Shown: positions 1 through 13,372 of the stretch, one piece after another
Layout: every line of letters starts with the position of its first letter
Position numbering within the stretch: the first letter of the stretch is position 1
DNA from: Silene conica
Taxonomy: Eukaryota; Streptophyta; Magnoliopsida; Caryophyllales; Caryophyllaceae
Direction: 5' to 3'
Assembly: GCA_029255685.2 (NCBI GenBank)
Contig: CM055315.2
Location: forward strand, 32,741,501 to 32,805,500
DNA: 64,000 nucleotides
Position numbers and translations under genes: made by a program
The notes under the pieces: model-generated
The model's database searches: none
What the model was told of the DNA's origin: nothing
Seen by the model: only the letters and a program-made list of their open reading frames with translations

Positions 1-136
1 TTAACATTTTAGATTTAAATCCAAAATTACATTTTCAATTAACGTAAAATGATGCATTATGGTCAGTTTCTTAAATAGTTGTTATAGTGTGATAGTCATC
101 TTACTTAACCAAATTTGAGTGTTTACTTTGTTTTTT

Positions 137-1176
137 GGGTTAATTGACATGAATAATCCGAACTTTAGGGGGTCTGCTCAAAATAATCTGCACTTTGTTT
201 TAACTCAAAATAATCCGGACTATAGACACCCACTTCTCAAAATAGAATCAGTGACCGAATACATGTTGATCAGGTAATTATTTTTCCTTCTTTTCCCTAT
301 TCTAGTACACCAACCGCAAGAGTAAAAAACAGAAAAAATTCACCAACACCAAATTCCAGATCCGAAAACCCTCTTCAATCTCCATTCCATTAATTCCCCA
401 AATCACCCTCTTCAATTTACAAACTGAATCAAGCAACTCAAATTAGCTTCAGGTAACACTAATTTTACTCCATTAACTCCACCAAATGAATGTTGGCAGA
501 CGAATAATTACAATCAAATTGATTGATGAATTCCCAGTTACACAAATCATCATGTATGCATATATAGGATAAGGAATTGAAGAACTTCAAGCAAACATTG
601 GATACGATTTCGCCACTAAAATGGATTAATTGAGTATTTGAGTGCATTGAGTTAATTAGGGTTTTAGAAGTTAGTTTGGATTTATATGGAAGACATTAAT
701 TTAGGGATTTTGTTAGGGTTTGATGATATAGATAAGAAGAAAGATACGTCGATATGATGATTTGTTTGTAATTGTGTATAAGAGAAAATTGAACCATTTT
801 TTATAGCATGCTTTGTTCTCAATATATTCTTGATGTTGGAATCATCATCTTAGAGATGCATAATTGATAGCTTAACATTGGATTTTTAGGAGTTTAGTTT
901 GGGTGAAAAGGGAAAAAAAGAACACAATAGCAGAGGTGTTTTAATGGTGATGGCAGATTGGGGTTTTAGGGATGAAGACGGAAGTTGTTATTATTAATTA
1001 ATATTTTTAACAAAAATTCATATCAGGTAATATTTACCTATGATAATAGGTTAAAAAATGGGTGAGTCTGTTATAGGAAGATGAGGTCAATAGTGTAGTT
1101 TATTTTGAGATTAAATGAAGTTTAGATTATTTTGAGAAGACCACCTAAAGTTTGTATTATTCCTATCAATTAACCC
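137..1176. mobile_element. Mutator-type MITE, copy 1 (1.04 kb)
   Basis: The two ends are long inverted repeats: the left end begins GGGTTAATTGACATG and the right end is its approximate reverse complement ending CAATTAACCC, with similarity running inward about 60 to 90 bp. A perfect 9-bp target duplication, TTGTTTTTT, flanks it at 128-136 and 1177-1185. Nine-base duplications with long terminal repeats are typical of Mutator-like elements. The interior has no convincing transposase frame, so this is a non-autonomous copy. Two shorter relatives lie at 11,075 and 15,454. The boundaries are secure; the superfamily is inferred from duplication length and repeat length. Confidence 0.8.
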
Positions 1177-1185
1177 TTGTTTTTT

Positions 1186-1732
1186 TACTTAGGTGGTTTC
1201 ATACAAACATGACTTATATGTGAGGCAAAAATATTCAGATGAAAAATGATTTTTAAAATTGGACGGGACTTAATAGAGTCACAAACCCATACAAATGGTA
1301 AAAATTATTTTTTATTCAATCTAACTTAATTATACACCCGGAATTTTGTTCATTTACTTTTACATTTTGTTCAGTTACTTTTTTATTTTTGTAGGGCATA
1401 CTTTTGCATTTTGTATCCTCCTCTTTTCATTTAATTTTGTATTTTTGTTGTCATCACTTAATAAAGATATATATCTTAATTCTTAATTTGTTTAAAAACA
1501 TTACTCGAATTAATATATTCACTATACGTGATTTCTTAGCCCTATTTCTTTAATATTATTTAATTAATATTGTAATTTCTTTCCTCAGTAGTAGTCGTGA
1601 TTATAAATTTGGAAGTAGATCTATAAACTCGTTCTGTTTTTGCATTTTTATCATCCGCTTTGATTAATTTTTTAATATTAAGATATATTAGTTATCTATT
1701 GCCTTAATACAAGGTAATTTTTTTGCTATAAT
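1186..1732. other. AT-rich intergenic stretch, nothing recognised
   Basis: About 550 bp of AT-rich sequence between the first MITE and the large LTR element. I see no open frame, terminal repeat or RNA motif. Confidence 0.5.
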
Positions 1733-4278
1733 TGTAACACCCCCATTTATTTAAGAGCATTTAGCCAGACATTCTCAAATAAATAAGACTGTTACCATCT
1801 CGGAATGACCGAGGTAGTGAATAACAAAGTAAAGCAACCAAAATACTTTATATAAAATTTGATAGAATTTAAACTTTGATGTTACAACACTACACAGCGG
1901 AAACTAAACTACAACTGATAACTTCGAAGTATGTGATCTAATTCTAAGTCGGTCCATCCAAGTGCTCACGCCATCCCAAGCTCCCACAGCACCATCTTTC
2001 ATGTCAAAGCTGCTCCCCATCACGGATCATCACAGGTATCACGCGAATACACACGGTCAACCACGAGGTTGAGTAGGAAGAGATAAATAAAACATAAAAA
2101 CAAAAAAATACAATACACTTGCAACTTCATGCCGTCTCAAGACTCTCAACAACCACTTTCCGATCAACCACCACTCCTCATTCACAAGACCCAATATCAC
2201 ACCACTCCATATCACAAGACCCAATATCACACCACGCCATATCACAAGACCCAATATCGCTACTCCATATCACAAGACCCAATATCACACTACGCCATAT
2301 CACAAGACCCAATATCACCACTCCAAATCACAAGACCCAATATCTCCGCTCCGCATCATATACAAATATATAGACAATTAATAACATCATGATATTTGCA
2401 ACTGAACTGTAATACGGAACTCACAATAATTAACAAACACATCTCATGTCATAATTAACTTCACAAATATTCCCCTACCTCAAATTGCAGAATGACAACC
2501 GAACAGCTGCTTGAAATATTCCACCTCGTAATACCAAACTCAGTTCTTATATTATTGCTTAATATCAAACTCTATTCATACCATCAACACTACTACATAA
2601 TTATTTGATCATGTTCTCGTTCGTTAATCGTGACCACATATAAATAGTTATCACAATATAATATCACAAAATTGCTCATAACCCAAATACCTTAACTATC
2701 CATAAAACACAATTAGCAATTTACCACACACTAACAATTGTAAACATATTAATTAAAAAAATTATACAATTCTAACAACAATTATTATTGAATTCAATAA
2801 AATAATTCCCCCCCATGCTAGCACCAATACACATATTAAAACCATAATTGTCAATAACATAACAATACTAATAAACATAATATAAGATTAACCATACTAA
2901 TACTAATAATAACAATAAGAATAACAACAATAGTAATAATAACAACATTTAAAAAAAATAAAAAAAAAATAATAATAATAATAATACAAACACTAGCAAA
3001 CACTCATAATCCCAATCATTCTCTTAGCAGCAAGCATAACCCCCTGACCATCACAATCAGATTTCACGATTCTGACAGCCCCCAAGACACCCCCCTTCGA
3101 CACCCCCACAAAACCTGCACCACCACCAACCCACGGTGGTTGACACCCTTGCACCATGACGCAACACCCTGACACCACCACGACACATGACTCAACTCCA
3201 GAAGCTCTCGAAACCAGTACAAAACCCGCACCTACACAACCGAGAACCGTAACACCACTGCACCAGTGGTTTTTCCTGCCCTATAAACCCGCCTGTAACA
3301 CCACCAACACCACCACCCCTCACGACCCTTCAACACTCCACAGTACCCACAATCCCCCGGTGCCAACGCAATGCCTCGACACCCCTTAAAACCTTTGAAA
3401 TACCCGGCCCAAACACGTTGTACCACGACTCCTCTATTTCTGTACGAAAACAATGACACCTTTTATGGTGGTGCTCCGACCACCAGACACCCCTCTTATC
3501 ACCACCAAAACAACACATACACATATTACTACCGTCACCCATAACCCACGACCAGACTTAAAGCTAAACATACACGAATAAGCAACAATTAACGAGATAG
3601 AACACGCATAAACAGAGTATTAAACCCAACTACTGTCGCCCCTTTTAAGGTCATTATTACAGTTACGGTGGTCCTATGATGGTTTATAGATGATAAACAT
3701 GTTATATATACTACCAAGATTACTCACAACAACATTACGTAAGCCAAAAGTCTGATGAAAGGCGTGAACAACTCATAAAAATAAAGCTGCGTGAAAGACG
3801 AACATGGCGATGGTATGGAATCGTAGTGGTTGTTCTTACTCGATTTCCTCCTCTTTTGTTCTTCTCCTCCCTCACGAAATAGAACAGATTTGGGTTCCTG
3901 GATGTAGAGTTTGATAGGGAGGCAGACCAAGTGTAGGAGGGTGAGGTATTAGGGTTTGTATTAGTGAGTAGGGTGTTTAGTTGCTAGGGGTTTGTTATAC
4001 GTATCTTTCATACGTATAACATGATTGGTAAGCCCAATTCTTATTTCTGTCGACCCAACCGAATATCAACCCATATATGACGATCCATTACGCATTTCCA
4101 AGAACTATACTACCCATATCCCGTTCTCGACTTAATTATTGTTCAACGAGCACATAGACTAATATAATTATTGTATAAATTGGTAAATACGTATCGAATA
4201 ACATACCATCATTCCTCGTCTTGAGAAATAATATAAAACCATTTCTTAATACAAATTATGAAAATACGGGTTATTACA
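1733..4278 (-). repeat. 3' LTR of LARD-like copy 1
   Basis: This is the downstream LTR in element sense (2,546 bp). On the + strand it begins TGTAACACCC and ends GGTTATTACA. It holds a six-copy minisatellite (about 2183-2347), an (AAT)n-rich stretch near 2,960, a CCACCA-rich block (about 3,050-3,540) and a CT-rich block near 3,840. The open frames in the CCACCA block recur in the other LTR only because the two LTRs are homologous. Confidence 0.8.
2183..2347. repeat. Minisatellite in LTR, ~30-bp unit, 6 copies
   Basis: The core CACAAGACCCAATATC recurs six times, separated by variants of ACCACTCCATAT or ACCACGCCATAT. The matching position of the other LTR (8,670-8,815) has five copies, the last one altered, so the array changed length after insertion. 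Open frames here encode only the repeat. Confidence 0.8.
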
Positions 4279-7200
4279 GTCTTTCCTTCTAAAAATAAAC
4301 TTCGTCCCGAAGTTCGCCACCCCGTAACAATAAGTAAACGTGCAACAAGCATGACACAATCACAAGTAGTAATTACATAGGCTTAAAACGCAGAATGTTA
4401 CATTCTACCCTCGTTAAGAAAACTTTGTTCCCAAAGTTTAACGTATAACCAAATTAAATAAAGGATACTTCACGAAACACGATAAAATGCATAACATAAG
4501 TAATCAAGATTATCAAGTATATACGAACAATCACAACACACCAATTAACCAGGTCATAACCACTAGCCTTATATAAAAAATCATTAAGATTTTACAATCA
4601 TATCCTCCTTAAAACATGGTTACATCCCCGTAACCCCATTATATAAGAAATTTTTTTTAGCTCATTACTCCATCTTACTCATTACTCTATCTCATAAAAC
4701 CTTACTCCAAATAACCAAGTATCGTATTCTCATCGTCGAACCTAAGACCAAAGACAAGGGGTTGGTGAATTGGCAGAATAAAACCGCAAGGCACTACTTC
4801 CATCTCAATATCGATTTCAAACTCAGAATATAACTCAACCAACAATGTCACACTAGACCGAAAACACAATATGGCACAACGGCCTAATAACTCATAACTC
4901 AAAACCAGTAACCAATTCTCATCTCAATTCCAATTTCAATATTGTCAAATATTCCATTTAAGAAACTGCTCAACACTTAGAGAGTAAAATTCTAAACTAC
5001 TCACCCACGAGTTAAGGTCAAGGAATACGACAACTCAATAAAACACTGAACTGTAGTCTCAATCTTAATACAAAATAAATCATGGTCTTTGTTCTAGCTT
5101 CTTGAGCAACTCACTCCCCTCAAACTTTATCCCATCGGCTAATTAACATGTCAATGTACATATCTTAACCAAATTCATTGACATGCTTGTATGTATCCTT
5201 ATAATTCCAACTTCATAGAACCAGAACTTGTACGCTATACCAAACCAAGCTAATACAGAAACATTATAAATAACTCAGCTAATCCATTACCAAAAGTTTA
5301 CCCATCTCACACTCAACCCGTCTCACAAACAAAAGAATTATCTCATCAAAAGAAAATATTGACTGTCAAAATAAAAGAACAAACACTAATATTCAACTCA
5401 AATAACTACTCGTAAGAAGCCCATAGCGATTATCATGTAATCATATAACCTCGAGCAATAACATGAGTATTAGGATCGATAGAATCGTGTTACGCAGTAA
5501 TACAGAATCAGAGTAGCTAACACTTACACACCATTGAAATTTTAACACTAAATCAATATATTTACAACAATGTAAACAATCAAGAGACTCGTAGTTCATA
5601 ATTGACAAATTAAAACATTTCATGTTCGTAATCATATTATAGGAAAGACATAGGACAAAATTTATTAACGTAATTAAACATGGAGCATTGACATATTTCA
5701 CAAGATATACACAAATCATAAACTCACAAGACAGTTTAACGTTTCTAGATATCAATAAGTTAACAAAATCGCTTAGGTACATTTCCATCCCCTCTCATTA
5801 CATCATTTATCATGGAACTGTTAACATATATGACTTGCAAAATAAGAGGTTTATATAACGTGCATCAATTAAATATTTGTGCAGGATTTCATCAACACGT
5901 AGCTACAGAATTTGTCATATTGCAAACAATCACCATAATTATCAAACATCAATCTTTATCCTGGTTTATCACTTTGAAAATATTTTGAAACGTTGAAACA
6001 TTGAAATAGTAGTTTGTGACAATTATAACTCAATCAAAGGACTATTTTACAAGCTACAGCTCGAAATTAAGACTCTACACGGATGCATTCGATCTGGTTC
6101 TTCTTTTCTAACATTTTTCTTGTAAATTGTAGCTCGTGAATTATGAAAATTTAACGATACAAGTAGACGAACTAGTGCTTCCATAAATCACATATCAACC
6201 AATTAATAATTCAATATATATATCGTGATCAGATTTTAAACATAACAATATGCACTTCACTTTATGGCATAACAATATACATGAAAAAGTTATAAAGATT
6301 ATTATCGCAGGGAACTAGACAATGGTATACCATTAATATACGAAAGAATATCAACAAGATCCACATTGTTCAAAATAATCACAATTACGTATAACAATTA
6401 GATTACTATATCATACTAATAAGTTTACCAGTTAATTTTCATTCTACCACTTGTCAAGACTCTTCTCTGATAAACATGATCTTAACATCACATACGAACA
6501 TCACATCATTATTTTGAGGTCATATCACTAGAAAGTAAGAGCGCCTGTATAATTGAAACTATTTTATATAAACTTGACGAAATAAACAAGGTTATGTTAT
6601 CATATAGTAAGGTTCATATTCATACTGTATGCCTAACATTCATGTTACTAATGCCATAACAAGATATCACGTGGTCACATCACATAATTCACATTTGATT
6701 AAATTTTATATAAAACCTACATAACTCACAATTTCACCAATTAAACATCATGTATCAACTTACAAAAATCATAATTAAATAACAGCTTAGCTAAATTGCG
6801 AGCGATTACAGGTTTTAGAAAATATAATGGATTAGCTCATCATAGGAAAAATAATCAAATGCATATCTGAAGTAAATTATTTATAATAATTTTTACAATT
6901 CAATAGGTCTGAACAAAAACTTTACAGCAATTCGACAGGAAATTGGTCAACTTGCAAAAATCACTATTAAATAACGACCCGTTAAGATTTTACGTGGCTT
7001 ATCATTTTGGAAACGTGGATGAATATTCTAGACAGTGGACTTGGAATTATGAATAAATAGTAACCACGTTTTAAAAGATTTCTCTTTCAAAAACATGAGT
7101 CAAAACCGAACTGTGCAGAACAATTTGACCACGTTCGACTAAAATATTTATTTCTCTCAAAATTTAACTTCTATTAACATGAAACCAAAAGCATTGGAAA

Positions 7201-8251
7201 GCTAACTCAGAACGTTATCGTACGTAAAATTTTTATACCCATATATGGAACACATTTAAAATGGCAGCCCATACAAACAAGGTAACATTCTGGAAATTTA
7301 TTAAAATCTTTGGTTCTTTTACCACTTCACATTACTACATCGAAACTCAACCATTCTTCTTCCGAAACACTTTGACATATCATTTGAAGCATATAAATCA
7401 CTTTGTACCATATTAACATTCATTCCTCATTTCAACAATAATTGTCATCTAGAACACGGTAAAGATTTCGAAACTGAAAGTAGGCTCAACTAAATAACTC
7501 GATAGTTATACATGTGTATCTAAATAAATTAGTTTCTACCATCGCACAATCACAACTTAATCAAGTACGGAAATATAAACTAGGAATTACTACGACGTCC
7601 CTTATTGATTAATAACTTCATAACGAATTTAAAGGCGTATAATAGGCGTGGAATTTTAAGTACGATATATGCAACACATAACTATATACATTCATGGCTT
7701 AGGGCAACACATTCAGCATATCACTAAACATGGATTACTATGACATATAATCATAAGTCTGATCATTCATATCCAAATACCAACAATATATTACGTGATT
7801 ATGATACCCATTTAATAGCCAGATAATTGTATGGACATTTCAAACACCAACATACTATGATCGCATCACTATAACCATTGCTCAACAAATACACCTCCAA
7901 ACTCTTAAAATTTTAGTTCAATCATCCAGATCGATCCACATTAGTGCAATCATCCTTCCAACGCACATCATTAATCATATCTAACATATTACTTACCTCA
8001 TTTTTCTCCTGTAAGAACGTTAGTACAATATAACTAGGTCACTATATAGTCTACCCCACTCTTCAATTACTCTCATTGGGTTCCCGAGACAGGACCGAAA
8101 GGGCCCATGGTTTGGTGTGAGGGGACCCTTCACTCATCTCATTCCTTTTTTGGATCAGTTTCATCTCGGGGTTCATTTTATTAGACTCTTCCTACATTCA
8201 TTATTATTCATTTAGTTTAGGCCCTAAGGATCGTTCGCTCTGATACCACTT
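4279..8251 (-). other. Non-coding internal domain of LARD-like copy 1
   Basis: Almost 4 kb between the LTRs without gag, protease, integrase or reverse transcriptase motifs in any frame; the longest open frame (115 codons, - strand, 5441-5788) resembles nothing I know and is AT-driven. Blocks of this interior recur in the second element (58,301-62,031), for example around 4,300 (CTTCGTCCCGAAGTTC) and 8,040-8,251. The right end carries the PBS next to the LTR. Conservation without coding suggests signals such as packaging or dimerisation sequences; that function is inference. Confidence 0.75.
8236..8248 (-). promoter_or_regulatory. Primer-binding site (initiator tRNA-Met type)
   Basis: The - strand reads TGGTATCAGAGCG three bases inside the right LTR. 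This is the standard plant LTR-retrotransposon PBS complementary to the 3' end of initiator tRNA-Met. It fixes the element's orientation as - strand. Confidence 0.9.
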
Positions 8252-9404
8252 TGTAACACCCCCATTTATGTAAGAGCCTTTAGCCAGGCATTCTCAAATA
8301 AATAAGACTTTTACCATCTCGGAATGACCGAGGTAGTGAATAACAAAGTAAAACAAAAATTTGATAGAATTTAAACTTTGATGTTACAACACTACATAGT
8401 GGAAACTAAACTACAAATGATAACTTCGAAGTATGTGATCTAATTCTAAGTCGGTCCATCCAAGTGCTCACGCCATCCCAAGCTCCCACAGCACCATATT
8501 TCCCGTCAAAGCTGCTCCCCATCACGGATCATCACAGGTGTCACACAAATACACAGGGTCAATAACGCGGTTGAGTAGGAAGATAAATAAAACATAAACA
8601 CAAAAGAATACAATACACTTGCAACTTCATGCCGTTTCAACAACCACTTTCCGATCAACCACCACTCCTCATTCACAAGACCCAATATCACACCACTCCA
8701 TATCACAAGACCCAATATCACACCACGCCATATCACAAGACCCAATATCACCACTCCATATCACAAGACCCAATATCACACCACGCCATATCACAAGAGT
8801 CAATATCTCCGCTCCGCATCATAGACAAATATATAGACAATTAATAACATCATGATATTAGCATCTGAACTGTAATACGGAACTCACAATAATTAACAAA
8901 CACATCTCATGTCATAATTAATTTCACAAATATTCCCCTACCTCAAATTGCAAAATAACAACCGAACAGCTGCTCGAAATATTCCACCTCGTACAACCGA
9001 ACTCAACTCCTATAATTATTGCTTAATATCAAACTTTATTCATACCATCAACACTACTACATAATTATTTGATCATGTTCTCGTTCATTAATCGTGACCA
9101 CATATAAATAGTTGTCACAATATAATATCACAAAATTGCTCATAACCTAAATACCTTAACTATCCATAAAACACAATTAACAATTTACCACACACTAACA
9201 ATTGTAAACATATTAATTCCAATATACAATTCTAACAACAATTATTATTGAATTCAATAAAATAATTATCCCCCATTCTAGCACCAATACACATATTAAA
9301 ACCATAATTATCAATAACATAACAATTCTAATAAACATAATATAAGATTAACCATACTAATACTAATAATAACAATAAGAATAACAATAATAGTAATAAT
9401 AACA

Positions 9405-9444
<40 letters not shown>

Positions 9445-10727
9445 AACCACCAGCAAACACTCATAATCCCAATCATTCTCTCAGCAACACGCATAACCCC
9501 CTGACCATCACAATCAGATTTCACGGTTCTGACAGCCCCCAAGACACCCCCCTTCGACACCCCCACAACACCTGCACCACCACCAACCCACGGTGGTTGA
9601 CACCCTTGCACCATGACGCAACCCCCTGACACCACCACGACACATGACTCAACTCCAGAAGCTCTCGAAACCAGTACAAAACACGCACCTACACAACCGA
9701 GAACCGTAACACCACTGCACCAGTGGTTTTTCCTGCCCTATAAACCCGCCCGTAACACCACCAACACCACCACCCCTCACGACCTTTCGACACTCCACAG
9801 TACCCACAATCCCCCGGTGCCAACGCCATGCCTCGACACCCCTCAAAACCTTTGAAATACCCAGCCCAAACATGTTGTACCACGACTCCCCTGTTTCTGT
9901 ACGAAAACAACGACACCCTTTATGGTGGTGCTCGGACCACCAGACACCCCTCTTATCACCACCAAAACAACCCATACAAATATTACTACCATCATGCATA
10001 ACCCACGACCAGACCTAAAGCTAAACATACACAAATAAGCAACAATTAACGAGATAGAACACGCATAAACAGAGTATTAAACCCAGTTACTGTCGCCCCT
10101 TTTACGCTCATTGTTGTAACAGTTATGGTGGTTTATAGACGATAAACATGTTATATATACTACCAAGATTACTCACAACAACATTACGTAAGCCAAAAGT
10201 CTGATGAAAGGCGTGAACAACTCACAAAAATAAAGCTGCGCGAAAGATGAACATGGCGATGGTATGGAATCGTAGTGGTTGTTCTTACTCGATTTCCTCC
10301 TCTTTTGTTCTTCTCCTCCCTCACGAAATAGAACAGATTTGGGTTCCTGGATGTAGAGTTTGATAGGGAGGCAGACCAAGTGTAGGAGGGTGAGGTATTA
10401 GGGTTTGTATTAGTGAGTAGGGTGTTTAGTTGCTAGGGGTTTGTTATACGTATCTTTCATACGTAAAACATGATTGGTAAGCCCAATTCTTATTTCTCTC
10501 GACCCAACCGAATACCAACCCATATATGACGATCCATTACGCATTTCCAAGAACTATACTACCCATATCACGTTCTCGACTTAATTACTGTTCAACGAGC
10601 CCATAGACTAATATAATTATTGTATAAATTGGTAAATACGTATCGAATAACATACCATCATTTCTCGTCTTGAAAAATAATATAAAACCATTTCTTAATA
10701 CAAATTATGAAAATACGGGTTATTGCA
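8252..10727 (-). repeat. 5' LTR of LARD-like copy 1
   Basis: This is the upstream LTR in element sense (2,476 bp), homologous to 1733-4278 along its length with scattered substitutions and indels. It contains a five-copy minisatellite (about 8,670-8,815), an (AAT)n microsatellite at about 9,406-9,441, and the same CCACCA-rich and CT-rich blocks. It should carry the element's promoter. Confidence 0.8.
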
Positions 10728-10732
10728 GTAAT

Positions 10733-11065
10733 TATGAATTTGGAGTACATAATATGTTTTAGTTATCTGATTACACTAAGTTCTTAATTTATATGATTGT
10801 TTACTATCAAATCATGTGATTATAGATTTGTAATTCTACTTATTGCTTCATGTTGTACTACATAATTGACATAATTGCTTTTAAATATATAAAAATAATT
10901 TTTTAAACATAGATGGCCCTAAAAGAAAATAAAAAAAATGTCCAATTAACCATAGGCTGACACGTTAGCATTGCGGTTGTTGCTTTAATAAATAAGATTT
11001 AATAAAGAACATAAATTCATAGGGCTTGAGTTTACCTTCTTTATTATTCTAGACGAAGTAATGTT
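10733..11065. other. AT-rich spacer, nothing recognised
   Basis: About 330 bp between the LARD-like element and the next MITE. There is no frame or repeat structure I can support. Confidence 0.45.
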
Positions 11066-11074
11066 TTATTTAAA

Positions 11075-11425
11075 GGATTAATTGATAAGAATACTCTGAA
11101 CTATGGGTGTCCTGCTCAAAATACTCCAAACTCTATTTTAACTACTAACATAACCAACTAATGTTCTCATTCGCTTTTATTATAATATATGACCTGCTAA
11201 CTGCTAAATAAGTGAAAAAAATTTTAACCCATCTTTCTCTTTCTACTTTTCTGTTAATCTATTCACCTAATTACATCATTAAAACACGCTACAATAAGTT
11301 AACAAAACAACAAATTATATTCAAAGCAAATGAGGGCATTAGTTGGTTATATTGGTAGTTAAAATAAAGTTTAGAGTATTTTGAGCAGTTCACTCATAGT
11401 TCAGAGTATTTCTATCAATTAATCA
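11075..11425. mobile_element. Mutator-type MITE, copy 2 (351 bp)
   Basis: The ends are long inverted repeats starting GGATTAATTGATAAG and closing in its near reverse complement; similarity extends about 70 bp inward on each side. A perfect 9-bp target duplication TTATTTAAA flanks it at 11,066-11,074 and 11,426-11,434. It is closely related to the copy in the gene's intron 2 (15,454-15,815) and has no coding capacity. Confidence 0.88.
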
Positions 11426-11434
11426 TTATTTAAA

Positions 11435-12137
11435 ACAAGAATTGCAATCTTCAACATTGCTCGAACATCATTTAAAAAGTTGGAATTTTTGAGATCACTC
11501 AAAAAATAGTAATCTAATGAGTTTTAAATGTTTCTCTTATAATGAAATTGTATACCTAGTATATAATTAAAATGCATTAAGAAATATGAACCCCTTTCAT
11601 TTATTCATATACTTATTTGTTCCGATTGTTTGTTTACCTATTTTAGTTAAGGAGAAAAATTCATTTGTTTACATTTTAATATTAGGTAAGTTATTTACGG
11701 ATTGTGTGATTATATATTCATAATGTTTAGTTGTCTACTTATCATCTATTAAACCATCACAAATAAAAATACAAATTGGTATTGTAGCCGTACTTCTGTA
11801 AGCAGGTGTAAATTGATGCCAACTCTCAATGGATGGCTCGCAACAAAAAAGGGCCTAAATTGACATGTTGATAATTTGAATTGGTACTCTAATCTCTAAC
11901 AAAAACAAAGGGATATCCTTCAGTCAAATTCGTAACAACTAATGGTATCTCATTTTATCTAAAGAGAAATTAGCTTTTATGATTACATCAGAAATAATTA
12001 GGCTATTTAGAGCGCGCACCATGGAAAGGGTGATGGATTAGTTGTTAGATGGTTAAGACACTCTAATTGTAGAGATAAAGACAGACGTGAACTCCAAACA
12101 ATCAATAAAAATAAAAATCCAAAAAAGATTTAAAATA
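11435..12137. other. AT-rich intergenic stretch, nothing recognised
   Basis: About 700 bp with no convincing coding frame. A short stretch near 12,030-12,090 faintly resembles a tRNA-like SINE head but has no clear B box, so I do not call it. Confidence 0.45.
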
Positions 12138-12139
12138 TA

Positions 12140-12346
12140 CTCCCTCCGTCCCGGTCATTTGTTATCTATTTCCATTTTGGGGTGTATCATTGAATTGTTA
12201 TCTATTTCCATTTTTGGCAACTTTTTGTGGATGACATTTGATTACATGTGGGGCCATATAATTTGTGTGGTCCAAATTCATTTACACTTCTTTTCTTAAT
12301 CTTTGTGTCAAAAGCAATAGATAACAATTGATCGGGACGGAGGGAG
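12140..12346. mobile_element. Stowaway-type MITE (207 bp)
   Basis: The terminal inverted repeats are CTCCCTCCGTCCCGGTCA and its reverse complement ending GGGACGGAGGGAG. The element is flanked by TA on both sides, the Tc1/Mariner target duplication. The CTCCCTCCGTCCC end is the hallmark of plant Stowaway MITEs. It is short, AT-rich and non-coding. Confidence 0.92.
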
Positions 12347-12348
12347 TA

Positions 12349-12740
12349 CATATTAAGAAAAACGTATGAAAAAATGAAATAAATGCTTCCAAATCTGAAC
12401 AATAACAAAGAAAAAGAGAAAAAAAACATACAATAACCTTTTGATGGTTACTTGATATTTTCAGCAGACTCATTAAATACTCGACTTAATATTGTACCTG
12501 AAATTTTAAACCAAATTGCAATGTTAGTAACTTATTATTGACTAAGAAACAATATAAAGATATGATATGTCATAATTTAATCACACATATATTCTTAGCA
12601 AACAATTATTATATACATCAATATTACAAAGGAATAGTTTATATGGGGTAGCATATAGGAAAAGGAAAGCATAGATGGGAGATTGACAGTGGAAGGGTTT
12701 CTAATGTTTTTAGAAGTTGGATATTTCTTTTATATTTTTA
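12349..12740. other. AT-rich spacer, nothing recognised
   Basis: About 390 bp between two MITEs with no supported feature. Confidence 0.4.
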
Positions 12741-12748
12741 TTTGATAG

Positions 12749-13364
12749 TAGAGCTGATCAAATGGCACAGGCCCCAAAAGCCCAACCCGGCCCGATCCTA
12801 TTTTTCCGGGGCTTGGGCTAAACTCCCAGCCCCAAAAAAGCCCAAATCCCGATCCATGCGGCCCATTGGAAATATTGGGCTGGATTTGGGCTAAATTTTC
12901 GGCCCCAAAAAAGCCCAAAGCCCGGCCCCAATTTTAATAATTTGCGTAATGTGTAGTTATGTACATTGTATAAGTAAGCAAAGAGTCAAAAGCCGTTGAT
13001 TATAGATATACTACTGTCTACGACTAAGTTTTATATTCATGTTTTCATATAAGTCTGGGGCATTTTACTTGGAATTGTGGATTCGAATTTGCTAAAACAT
13101 TGTTTCAAGCCTTTTTTTAGTTGTATTGTAGTCTTGAACGTTAACGTTGTATTGTTTTTCAATGTACGCTTTTTGCCTATTCACATTTTGAATGTGTCAT
13201 GAGCCGTAAGGGCCAAAAAGCCCGATCTAGCATGAGGGCTGGATTTGGGCTAAAGTAAAGGGCCCATTGACTTGGCCCGACCCGGCTCGACACCAATTCG
13301 TGGGCTGTTTTTAACATATCAGCCCGGCACAAGCCTTATCAGGCCCGGCCCATGATCAGCTCTA
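12749..13364. mobile_element. hAT-type non-autonomous element (616 bp)
   Basis: The inverted repeats are TAGAGCTGATCA and TGATCAGCTCTA, flanked by a perfect 8-bp target duplication TTTGATAG (12,741-12,748 and 13,365-13,372). Eight-base duplications with TAGAG- or TAGGG-type ends indicate the hAT superfamily. Sub-terminal regions are rich in GGCCC/GGGCC and CCCGGCC repeats, common near the ends of hAT elements, where transposase is thought to bind. No transposase frame is present. Confidence 0.88.
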
Positions 13365-13372
13365 TTTGATAG

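Larger units (their letters stand above)
1733..10727 (-). mobile_element. LARD-like non-autonomous LTR retrotransposon, copy 1 (9.0 kb)
   Basis: Direct repeats of about 2.5 kb (1733-4278 and 8252-10727) start TGTAACACCC and end in CA, and enclose 3,973 bp with no retroviral-type coding frame. Next to the right repeat, the - strand reads TGGTATCAGAGCG (8236-8248), the primer-binding site complementary to initiator tRNA-Met. Next to the left repeat is a purine-rich tract on the - strand (about 4279-4292). The element therefore reads on the - strand. Flanking 5-mers are ATAAT (1728-1732) and GTAAT (10728-10732), a target duplication with one mismatch. Long LTRs, a PBS, a PPT and a non-coding interior define large retrotransposon derivatives (LARDs). 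The LTRs differ by many substitutions and indels, so the insertion is old. A relative occupies 55,814-63,211. Confidence 0.82.

Noticed and set aside
2057..2254. Repetitive GLVIW/GVIL peptide frames
   Set aside because: Translation of the LTR minisatellite only.
3156..3389. Thr/Pro-rich open frame conserved at 9,613-9,855
   Set aside because: Both copies lie at the same place in the two LTRs of one element; conservation reflects LTR homology, and the composition comes from the CCACCA-rich DNA.
5441..5788. 115-codon - strand frame in the LARD interior
   Set aside because: AT-rich composition, no domain, and I find no counterpart in the interior of the second element.
12000..12090. tRNA gene or SINE head
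   Set aside because: Weak A-box resemblance, no B box and no cloverleaf that I can draw.
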